Part shown: positions 1-6,133 of the stretch, piece after piece
How positions within the stretch are numbered: position 1 is the stretch's first letter
Layout: each line of letters begins with the position of its first letter
Assembly: GCA_020629735.1 (NCBI GenBank)
Contig: JAHDCT010000065.1
Span: 1-6,164, forward strand
DNA: 6,164 nt
Direction of reading: 5' to 3'
Origin: a bacterium
GTDB lineage: Bacteria; Patescibacteriota; Gracilibacteria; Absconditabacterales; Absconditicoccaceae
The notes under the pieces: generated by a model
What the model saw: only the letters and a program-made list of their open reading frames with translations
Database searches by the model: none
Told to the model about the DNA's origin: nothing
Translations under genes and position numbers: made by a program

Positions 1-87
1 AGTTTTCCACATTTTTGAACAGCCCTTAATATATAATATAAAATTTTTAAAATTTAATAATAATAATAAGCAACTAAAGTATGTTAA

Positions 88-573
88 TTATTTGTTGAAT
101 GTCCGCTTAATACTGTTTTCCTCTGATATTTGAGAATTGTTAGAAAAATCTGAATCGTCATTTTGTCCACATTTTGTACATGTGTGTCTAACTGGCTCCT
201 TTGATGTTATTAATTCATATAGAATGTTTTCAACATCTACCTTTTCATTCCTTGATGAAAAGCTAATTTCATCCTCTTTTAAGCGAGTTTCGTCATAATC
301 TTTGTATCATTTTATGAGTATTTCATTAATATATCACGATAACTCAGTTTCTGCTCAACAAACGTCACAATCCCTTGTTTCCTTTCGTGTGACGTCACTA
401 AATGTCAAAAGAACTGTTTTTTCATCTCCTGAATTAATGTGAATTGAACAAGAAATTCAATTACTTAATTGTGGAAGCATTGTTGAAAACTTGTCAGAAA
501 ATAGTATGGTGTCTGAGTTTGACTTTTTTGTGAGAAAGTCACCTATTTGAATACTGAAATCTCTGTCTTGCAT
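88..573 (-). CDS. yceD: YceD/DUF177-family protein (23S rRNA accumulation protein-like), 161 aa
   Basis: Read with UGA as glycine (4 UGA codons), this gives 161 residues ending in TAA. Visible are a CxxCG pair at residues 69-73 (DCDVCG), a middle segment rich in Asp/Glu that resembles the family's 'iDl.e.i.e.i' stretch (VDVENILYELI), and a second C-terminal CxxCG (HTCTKCGQN). Two such cysteine pairs with an acidic stretch between them are typical of DUF177/YceD, a family tied to 23S rRNA accumulation and usually located just upstream of rpmF (L32). I see no rpmF start in the 87 bases downstream; only an unsupported ATG at base 12 runs off the edge. The start at 573 gives a normal N-terminus (MQDRDFSIQIGDF) and places the first CxxC at the family's usual depth. 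Internal (480) and upstream (639) ATGs are alternatives. The 639 start would overlap tilS. The 87-base tail is very AT-rich and includes a (TAA)5 run at 55-69. Confidence 0.75.
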
Positions 574-1782
574 ATGATATATCAAAATAAATTTGGGTAC
601 ACTCTTGATTCTATAAAAAGATTTTTGAAAGAAAAGCATAATTTTGACTTTTTTGAGAAATTCTCTTTTTCTTGAAATATATTTCTTTGATGTTCAGGAT
701 GACCTGATAGCATGTTTCTCCTTTTTTTATTGCATGCATATGCTTTTAAAAATGGCTATGATCTCTCAAAAATTTTTGTTCTACATTATAATCATTGATA
801 TAGAAAAGAAATAAGCAGCAAGGAGATGGAAATTTTAGCTAATTATGTTTCTTGACTAGGATTCACCTTTATTTGAGCTTCCTCTATATGATCTGATAAA
901 ACTGAGCGTTGATTGAGAAAAGAAAGGTATGATTTTTTTTCTTCTTGTACATCTTTTCATATTACTCCCTCATATTTTTTCTTATGACATCATTTAATAG
1001 ATAGAGTAGAAACTAGTTTACTTCATTTAACTAGGTGATGCAATATTGATTGATTTTTGAATATGAAAGAAACTACATTTTCTGCTTATGATACAACTAC
1101 TCTTCTAGTTCGTCCTTTATTGTTTTCGAAAAAACTTGATATTACATCATTTTGTGCAACTTATTCTATATGATTTTTTACAGATATAACAAATTTTGAT
1201 ACGAGTATTTCAAAAAGGAATATGTTTAGAAGTAAATTATGTATTTTAGACCACGAATTACTTTCTTCATCCTTTTCTAAATTGTACACATTTTTTTCTC
1301 AAGAAGAATTCCTTTGAATTAAAGATAGATACTTATGTAAACATTTTTCCATATTTAATGAAATTGCTGATTATTACTCTTTTTCTAAAGAACACGTTCA
1401 AACACATGCTTGAGTCAAAGGAATTTTTTCTTCATTGTGAGTTTATAGAAACATTACTAAATGACTTTTAGATGAGTTTTTTTGTTTCTTTTCACACGAT
1501 TCTGGTGCTAAGTTCTTTTCTTGATATTGGTTCTATATTTGTCATTGAATTATTTATGTTCTTTGAGCTGTAACTTCAAATGACAAACTCTGTCTTACGT
1601 TGTCTTTACAATTTAAAAACACTTTGCAAAAGCTTGTTTTAGATGATAAGCATGTTTCTTCTCGTTCTTATGCTAAGCAAAAAGCGCCTATTTTTATAAG
1701 ATGATTGCTTCCTGTTTTGCTTAAAGACTGAAAGAAACGTTACTTAAATTATAGAGTAGTTTGTGAAAAGTATTTTCTATAG
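574..1782 (+). CDS. tilS: tRNA(Ile)-lysidine synthase TilS, 402 aa
   Basis: TilS uses ATP to attach lysine to C34 of the CAU-anticodon tRNA-Ile, so that it reads AUA and is charged with isoleucine. The N-type ATP-pyrophosphatase P-loop is at residues 41-46 (SGGPDS). It is followed by HYNHGYR (71-77; family HVNHGLR), RGLRKERYDFF (112-122; family RxxRYxFF), LGHHLIDRVET (137-145 region), HLTRG (151-155), RPLL (185-188) and DITNFDTSISKRNMFR (204-219; the family's D.SN.d....RN..R block). The C-terminal KAPIFIRGLLPVL segment resembles the TilS C-terminal domain. About 20 in-frame UGA codons must be read as glycine, several at invariant positions. The ATG at 574 leaves about 40 residues before the P-loop, which is normal. 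TTG codons at 547 and 568 are less likely. No Shine-Dalgarno sequence is visible. The stop is TAG, and a tRNA gene follows 63 nt later. Confidence 0.95.
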
Positions 1783-1793
1783 CTGAAATATGT

Positions 1794-1824
1794 TTGTTAT
1801 TTTACCTAGATCTTTTTGTATATT
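1794..1824 (+). promoter_or_regulatory. Possible promoter of tRNA-Val
   Basis: A TATATT hexamer at 1819-1824 lies 21 nt before the tRNA 5' end. A TTGTTA box lies at 1794-1799, with a 19-nt spacer. The spacing is longer than ideal and the DNA is AT-rich, so this is only a candidate. Confidence 0.35.
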
Positions 1825-1845
1825 TTCTTATCTTCATTCTTAATT

Positions 1846-1922
1846 GGTCGATTAGCTCAGTTGGCGAGAGCGTTGCATTGACATTGCAGAGGTCACTGGT
1901 TCGAATCCAGTATCGACCACCA
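1846..1922 (+). tRNA. tRNA-Val (anticodon GAC), CCA encoded
   Basis: The 77-nt cloverleaf folds fully. The acceptor stem is GGTCGAT/ATCGACC and the D stem GCTC/GAGC with G18-G19 in its loop. The anticodon stem TTGCA/TGCAG has one terminal G-U pair and the loop TTGACAT, giving anticodon GAC for Val GUC/GUU codons. The T arm is ACTGG-TTCGAAT-CCAGT. The discriminator is A and the 3' CCA is encoded in the gene. It is a valine tRNA and not the UCA-anticodon glycine tRNA needed to read UGA, which must be elsewhere in the genome. Confidence 0.96.
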
Positions 1923-1941
1923 TAACTAACTATATTGTATT

Positions 1942-1968
1942 TCAGGTTTTTTTACCTGATTTTTTTTA
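1942..1968 (+). terminator. Intrinsic terminator after tRNA-Val
   Basis: The hairpin TCAGGT/ACCTGA (6 bp, loop of six T) at 1942-1959 is followed by eight T and a further T-rich run. It ends the tRNA transcript 20 nt after the CCA and isolates it from rhuM. Confidence 0.8.
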
Positions 1969-2020
1969 TTTTTCTATTTTGACTCCTTCTTAAATCCTTA
2001 TATTTTTGTTATTGTTTATT

Positions 2021-2026
2021 TTTAAT
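2021..2026 (+). promoter_or_regulatory. Candidate -10 box of rhuM-murG, close to the start codon
   Basis: TTTAAT (one mismatch to TATAAT) ends 7 nt before the ATG at 2034. If used, transcription would start at or next to the AUG. A TTGACT at 1979-1984 with TATATT at 1999-2004 is an alternative promoter, but its spacer is only 14 nt. There is no Shine-Dalgarno sequence before this gene. Confidence 0.35.
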
Positions 2027-2033
2027 GTAGTAT

Positions 2034-3023
2034 ATGACTGTTTCTGAAACTGAATTATTGCTTTATACGTCTCCTACATGATCAATTAAAATTGATGCTC
2101 GTTTAGAAAAAGAGAGTTTTTGGTTGAATCTAAACCAAATTGCTCATTTATTTGATAAAGATAAATCCACCATTTCAAGGCATATGAAAAAGATTATTGA
2201 GACTTGAGAATTGGAAAAAAATTCAGTTGTTGCAAATAATGCAACAACTGCGGCAGATGGAAAAACGTATAATGTAGACTATTATAATTTAGATATGATT
2301 ATTTCCGTTTGATATCGTGTTAATAGTATTCAAGCTACACATTTTCGTAAGTGGGCCACTTCTGTTTTGAAAAAGCATGTTACTCAGTGATATACTCTTA
2401 ATCACCAAAGGCTAGAACAGACCTGACTTGAGTGATTAAAACAATCTTTTGATCTCATTCAGCGTGCATTAACGTCAAAGGAGCTTTCTCATGATGAAAC
2501 GCAATGAGTATTACACTTAATCATGACTTATTTGCCATGATTTTTAACAATGAATAAGTTTGATCAAAAATCTTTAAACTGATTGTGACAAACTAGTGAG
2601 GAATTTTATAAAATTGAAAGATTGGACGCAGTTGTTGCATTAGCAAATTTAAAATCACAACTTATTGCTAAGTGAGAAGCTACCGAGTCATTTGCGCATC
2701 CAAAGAATGATTGATGACTCGATGCTTGTTTTAGTGAAATATACCAAACTGATAATTGAGTTGATGTGTATTCAACTGTAGAAGAAAAAGCTGCTACATT
2801 GTTTTATTTAATTATTAAAAATCTTCCTTTTATTGATTGAAATAAAAGATCATGATCTTACCTGTTTATTTGGTACTTACATAAAAATAAGTTGCTTAAG
2901 AATAATAACGGAAAAGAAAAAATTTCTCATCAGACTATGGTTGCTCTTGCTCTGCTTATTGCACATTCTGATTCTACTGATAGAGAGTCGATTATATCAC
3001 TAGTTGTTACTTTATTAAGGTAA
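2034..3023 (+). CDS. RhuM-family protein with C-terminal Fic/Doc-like domain, 329 aa; catalytic His replaced by Leu
   Basis: Residues about 20-110 match the RhuM (virulence RhuM) domain: KIDARLEKESFWLNLNQIA, a helix-turn-helix-like LFDKDKSTISRHMKKI, then SVVANNATTAADGKTYNV, YYNLDMIISVGYRVNS and FRKWAT. The C-terminal third looks like the Fic/Doc fold often fused to RhuM: an AFxHP-like FAHPKNDGGLDACF region, EEKAATLFYLIIKN, then the motif LPFIDGNKRSG at 264-274. Fic proteins have HPFxxGN(G/K)R, where the His is the catalytic base for AMP or phosphate transfer. Here residue 264 is CTT (Leu), one base from CAT. The rest of the motif is intact, so the domain may bind nucleotide but probably lacks normal activity. 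Sixteen UGA codons are read as Gly, so the gene is adapted to this genetic code. RhuM was named from a Salmonella pathogenicity island; its function is poorly defined. The start ATG has no good upstream rival. murG follows 8 nt later. Confidence 0.9.
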
Positions 3024-3031
3024 GTTACGAA

Positions 3032-4096
3032 ATGAAAAAGAGATTATGAATAGCATTTTGATGAGGTTGATCTTGATGACATGTCACTCCTATAGACTCT
3101 TTGCTTGAGTATTATGATAGGTGACTAGTGGCTAGCGATAAAGAACTTTCACTTTTTTGGTTTGGATGAAAAAAGAGTTTAGAAGAGGAGTATGCCTCTC
3201 GTAGAGATTCTGTTTCTTTTATGCCAATATTAAATTGAAAATTAAGAAGGTGAGAATGATTATTGGGCTTATTAAAGAACTGTATAGACATATGAAGACT
3301 TTTTATATGAACTTTACAATCTGTCTACTATCTTTTAAAATATGATATATCAGTCGTTTTTTGTAAATGATGATATTCAGCTTTGCCTCTTGTGTTATGA
3401 GCTGTTATATTAAGAAAAAGGATACTCGTACATGAATCTGATATTCATGCATGACTTGTAAATAAGATTGCGCACTTTTTTGCTGACAAAACTTTTGTTT
3501 GATTTCCTGATAGTCTTACTCCTTCAGATTTTGTTTGACAAATATTGTCGTTACATTTGGAGACTGATTTTAACCAAGTGCTTTTGGAAAAACCAATTGA
3601 TAAAAAACACATTTTAGTTTTATGTTGATCACAATGATCTCGTCATATTTTTGATGAACTTAAGTCTTGTTTAGACAGTTGATCGTATGACAAACAAGAT
3701 TACCATTTTTATGTTGTATGCTGATTACTTAATAAGAATTATCTTGAAGTTTTTTCTTCTTATGAGCAAGTTACGTCATTTGATTATTTAGATTCACAAT
3801 GATTATTTGATCTTTACTCGCAGTGTAGTTTTGCTATTTGTAGATGATCAGCAACTATCTTGGCCGAACTAGAGTTGTTTTGAATTCATAAGATAATTAT
3901 TCCTTTACCTTCTCATGATCAACCACTTAATTGAGCGTATTATGTGTCCGAATATTGAGATGTTTGTTTGCCTCAGAATTTTCTCTCTCAATTATGACAG
4001 ATGCTTTTAAACTTAACGGATAAAAGAGAGGGCTTTGTTTCTTCTTCTCATTGAATTTCTCAAGTTTTAGAAACTATTCGGTCTTTTTTAAGGTAA
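3032..4096 (+). CDS. murG: MurG, UDP-GlcNAc:lipid I N-acetylglucosaminyltransferase, 354 aa
   Basis: MurG adds GlcNAc to lipid I to form lipid II at the inner face of the cytoplasmic membrane, the last cytoplasmic step in peptidoglycan precursor synthesis. The N-terminal glycine loop FGGGGSGGHVTP (9-20) matches GGGTGGHxxP. CKGGYSALPLVLGAV (111-125), then HESDIHAGLVNKIAHFFAD (134-152), match the family's GGYxSxP and HEQN...G..NR blocks, with SD replacing QN. The UDP-GlcNAc-binding half shows GSQGSR (199-204), RGSATILAELE (271-281, conserved Glu279) and HDQPLNGAYY (295-304, with Gln297 and Asn300). The length is normal for MurG. About 30 UGA codons are read as Gly, including most of the glycine loop. 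It starts 8 nt after rhuM. An AAGG at 3017-3020 is a weak ribosome-binding site (11 nt spacing). A perfect hairpin begins 8 nt after the stop. Confidence 0.95.
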
Positions 4097-4127
4097 AAGA
4101 AAACCTCTAAAAGGTTTCTTTTAGAGG
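4095..4127 (-). terminator. Rho-independent terminator, minus strand, next to the murG stop codon
   Basis: A perfect 9-bp stem (CCTCTAAAA/TTTTAGAGG, loop of six) spans 4104-4127. On the minus strand it is followed by TTTTCTTTTA, which runs into the murG TAA. On the plus strand no T run follows it, so it mainly serves leftward transcripts, although it could protect the murG mRNA 3' end. Confidence 0.65.
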
Positions 4128-4241
4128 CAAAGCCTCAATTGCGAGAGAATGCTCTTCCTCGCTTTTATGAAGACTCAGTTTTTCTGAATATTCATAAAAG
4201 CAAGGATGCAATTGAGATGGAAGTATACAATCCCTTGGTAG
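4095..4241 (-). ncRNA. Predicted structured small RNA of about 150 nt, no family assigned
   Basis: On the minus strand, starting about 7 nt after a perfect TATAAT, the RNA can fold as a three-way junction. The closing helix is CUCAAUUGC/GCAAUUGAG (4208-4216 with 4134-4142). The long arm is 22 bp (4184-4205 with 4157-4178, AAAAA loop). A side hairpin AGAG-CAUU-CUCU lies at about 4145-4156. The long arm has one mismatch and two G-U pairs as minus-strand RNA but three mismatches as plus-strand RNA, which points to the minus strand as the functional RNA. A 9-bp perfect hairpin (4104-4127) with a U-rich tail follows. No gene lies downstream in this orientation, only the murG 3' end, so it is probably free-standing and not a leader. 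I see no SRP, tmRNA, RNase P or 6S hallmark. The boundaries are estimates. The same bases are also open on both strands as short ORFs, which I consider less likely. Confidence 0.5.
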
Positions 4242-4247
4242 GTGATC

Positions 4248-4310
4248 ATTATACGTTAGCTTTTTTGTTTTTTGTTCTTTTGCTTTGTTTTTTGTTTTTG
4301 ATAATGTCAC
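4248..4310 (-). promoter_or_regulatory. Strong-looking minus-strand promoter of the small RNA
   Basis: A perfect TATAAT (4253 down to 4248) is preceded on the minus strand by about 50 bases of short A-tracts repeated every 6-10 bases, resembling an UP element or curved DNA of stable-RNA promoters. There is no recognisable TTGACA -35 box. It lies just downstream of the radA terminator, as expected for an independent unit. Confidence 0.5.
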
Positions 4311-4347
4311 TATATGGCTAGATTTTTTTTTTACAAAGTTTGTACAC

Positions 4348-4386
4348 AAAAAAACGCTAACAACTTGTTAGCATGTTTCTTTTTTA
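4348..4386. terminator. Bidirectional intrinsic terminator between radA and the region after murG
   Basis: The perfect inverted repeat GCTAACAA-C-TTGTTAGC (4356-4372) has seven A on its left (4348-4354; a T run for leftward transcripts from radA) and a T-rich run on its right (4375-4386; for rightward transcripts from murG). It lies 38 nt beyond the radA stop codon. Confidence 0.8.
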
Positions 4387-4423
4387 AACTCCAATATCTT
4401 ATTGACTATCTTTTGAAAACACC

Positions 4424-5707
4424 TTATAGTATGCTTTTAATCTCAGAAATGTTTTTTATACGGGTAAAATCAATACAGGTGAATTCGGAAATTTCTTTTT
4501 TTCTTTTATCATGATGTTTTGAGTAAAGTATTTGTCATGATAAACCGAGCTCTCCAATAAAAATGAGTTTTTTATCTATGGTTATTCATTTTGCTTGAGA
4601 ATAGATTGCCATTGCTATTGCTAAGTCTAATCAAGTATCACGAAATTGAAATTCTCAAGGAATGTTTAGATAAATATCTGTAGCTCATAAGGGGACTTTC
4701 ATATAACGTTCTATAATTGCGATAATTATTTGAACTCTTTTGTTGTCCATTCACATGGTAACACGTTGGGGAAACTTTCCATTACTTTTTACCAAGAGAG
4801 CTTCAATATTTACTAGAACCGGTCTTCAGCTATCGATTCAAACTGTTAACACATTTCATGGAGCTTGTATTGTTTGATTAATTATACGCTCTTTTAGATC
4901 GTAAACAGGGCTTAGTCAACTTTTTTTCATCTCAAATATCCCTACTTCATCACTTGCTCAGAATCTGTTTTTTTTAGTTCTTAGAAAACGATATTGACCA
5001 TATCTATCTCATTCTAGATATAAAACAACGTCAACTATATGTTCTAGGTATCTTGGTCATGCAATTTCTCATCACTTAGTGACATGACCTATAAGAAAAC
5101 AGGTAACTCAATGAGCTTTACATCGTTCTGATATTTTTTCACTACATCGTTTTATTTGACTAATTGATCATGCTACGCTGTCATGATGTGGAGTGTATAC
5201 CGTTTGAATTGAGTCTATTACTATAATATCGTATTTTTTTTCTGATGCCGTTGAAGTTATGTCTTCTAGATGATGTGCTTGAAAAATATCAAATATAACT
5301 TTATCTGATGTAGAGATTCTCTTTTGTCTTTCATAGATTTGAGAGGAGTCTTCTTCTCAAGAAAAATATGCAATGCTGCATAAGTTTTTTTCTTTTATAT
5401 AGGCAAGAATTTGTAACATTAACGTTGATTTTCAAATTCATGGTTCTCAGGCTAGAAGATATAACCCTCCTCATTTTATTCATGAAGAAAATATTCTTAG
5501 TAGTTCTTTGTGATCGATGTTAAACCACTGTGATATTTCTTTTTTACCTACTTTAAGTTGTTCTCATTTGTCTTCATTGCGAATATTTTTTTTACTCGTT
5601 TTTGAAGTTTTGCGAGGATCTTTTATGTAGGTTCCAAAGGATCAACAATAAGGGCATTTTCCTAACTTGATAGTGCTTGAATTTTCACAATCGTGACAAA
5701 TATACAT
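4424..5707 (-). CDS. radA: DNA repair protein RadA/Sms, 427 aa
   Basis: RadA is a RecA-like ATPase that drives branch migration and helps process recombination intermediates. In order, the protein shows a four-cysteine zinc finger (C4, C7, C18, C21; CPYCG), Walker A GEPGIGKST (87-95), YFSGEED (114-120; family YVSGEES), Walker B DIIVID (160-165) followed by SIQT, LIGHVTK (205-211), the RadA signature KNRFG (246-250), and a C-terminal Lon-protease-like domain (RPVLVNIEALL, then LNIPG, TGLDLAIAMAI and FIGELGLSG). About 25 UGA codons are read as Gly. The usual ELDRVLGGGxVPGS linker between the SSGI motif and Walker A is shortened to SSGIKGGGLYLLAGEPG. The total length is a little below the usual ~450. 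The ATG at 5707 puts the zinc finger at the very N-terminus, as in the family. There is no Shine-Dalgarno sequence; a TATAAA lies 8 nt upstream. Confidence 0.96.
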
Positions 5708-5715
5708 GATACGGT

Positions 5716-5721
5716 TTTATA
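5716..5721 (-). promoter_or_regulatory. Candidate -10 box of radA, 8 nt before the ATG
   Basis: TATAAA on the minus strand is separated from the radA ATG by exactly 8 nt, so transcription from it would begin at or 1-2 nt before the start codon. It lies in the 34-nt gap after the upstream membrane-protein gene. No clear -35 box is seen. Confidence 0.4.
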
Positions 5722-5741
5722 CAAAAAGAAGTAAGTAGTAA

Positions 5742-6107
5742 TTATGCTATAAGTTTTTTCTTTTTACCCTTTTTAACTTTTTTCTTTTCATCTCATTTTT
5801 TGCTGTTAATTTGCGGGTAATGGAAGATAAAGAGAATAAAAAATAGAATTCATCGTATTAAACCACTAAAAAAAGCTTCTTTTTGATAAAGAATTCTCTC
5901 CTGAATGAGTGATTTTTTAAGATTTATTGCACATTGTTCATCGTTGTTACATTCTTGTGATATTGTATGATTATATCAGTGTATGTATTCTGAATGGCTA
6001 ATGAGTTTGTTTATTAGTATGTGGTATATGCTACTTCAAAACAAAATTGTTACTGCAATGATTGACAATGTACTCACTGCTGTAAAATATATATTCTTGT
6101 AGTTCAT
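5742..6107 (-). CDS. Small two-helix membrane protein of unknown function, 121 aa
   Basis: I do not recognise a family. The protein begins MNYKNIY and has a first membrane helix at about residues 8-32 (AVSTLSIIAVTILFGSSIY). A polar loop of about 45 residues follows, with two cysteines (C53, C59 in ECNNDEQC) and a charged segment (NLKKSLIQERILYQKEAF). A second helix lies at about 79-97 (GILFFILFIFHY), and the tail is strongly basic (KKKVKKGKKKK) before TAA. Under the positive-inside rule both ends are cytoplasmic, so the loop and its cysteine pair are outside and could form a disulfide. Four UGA codons are read as Gly, including the pre-helix RG. It ends 34 nt before radA on the same strand. 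A plus-strand ORF over the same bases (5905-6102) is judged a shadow. The tail could bind nucleic acid or acidic lipid, but that is only a guess. Confidence 0.7.
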
Positions 6108-6115
6108 GTAGACAG

Positions 6116-6125
6116 ATTGTAAAAT
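6116..6125. promoter_or_regulatory. Overlapping divergent -10 boxes
   Basis: On the minus strand, TACAAT (6121-6116) lies 8 nt before the ATG at 6107. On the plus strand, TAAAAT (6120-6125) lies 8 nt before the ATG at 6134. The two hexamers share two bases, so divergent transcription of the membrane protein and the right-hand gene would compete for one site. Confidence 0.35.
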
Positions 6126-6133
6126 AAAATATT

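Noticed and set aside
3..12. TTTTCCACA resembling a DnaA box, and a minus-strand ATG at 12 with AAGGG upstream, as a possible next gene
   Set aside because: A single degenerate box is not evidence of an origin, and four codons (MWKT) are too few to support a gene; it does not look like rpmF.
55..69. (TAA)5 microsatellite
   Set aside because: It is a short run in AT-rich intergenic DNA, and no functional role can be supported.
389..398. Perfect palindrome GTGACGTCAC, with a second ACGTCAC at 362-368
   Set aside because: It lies within the YceD-family coding sequence, encoding DVT and CDV. No partner sites or regulatory context are visible, so it is probably chance.
314..616. Plus-strand ORF of 100 aa (UGA = Gly) overlapping the YceD-family gene and the start of tilS
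   Set aside because: The minus strand over the same bases gives a protein with paired CxxCG motifs and an acidic core matching DUF177. The plus frame has no recognisable features and would overlap tilS by 43 bases.
4107..4349. Minus-strand ORF of 80 aa over the structured-RNA region
   Set aside because: It starts at a TTG inside the terminator's T run, is Lys-rich only because of the A-tracts, and ends inside the terminator hairpin, so it has no room for its own signals.
4314..4514. Plus-strand ORF of 66 aa
   Set aside because: It crosses the bidirectional terminator and runs antisense to the radA 3' end, with no family resemblance.
5905..6102. Plus-strand ORF of 65 aa beginning MSDFLRF
   Set aside because: It lies inside the longer minus-strand frame, which has a coherent helix-loop-helix-basic-tail layout and a radA-like spacing to its -10 box. 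The plus frame mirrors that gene's composition.
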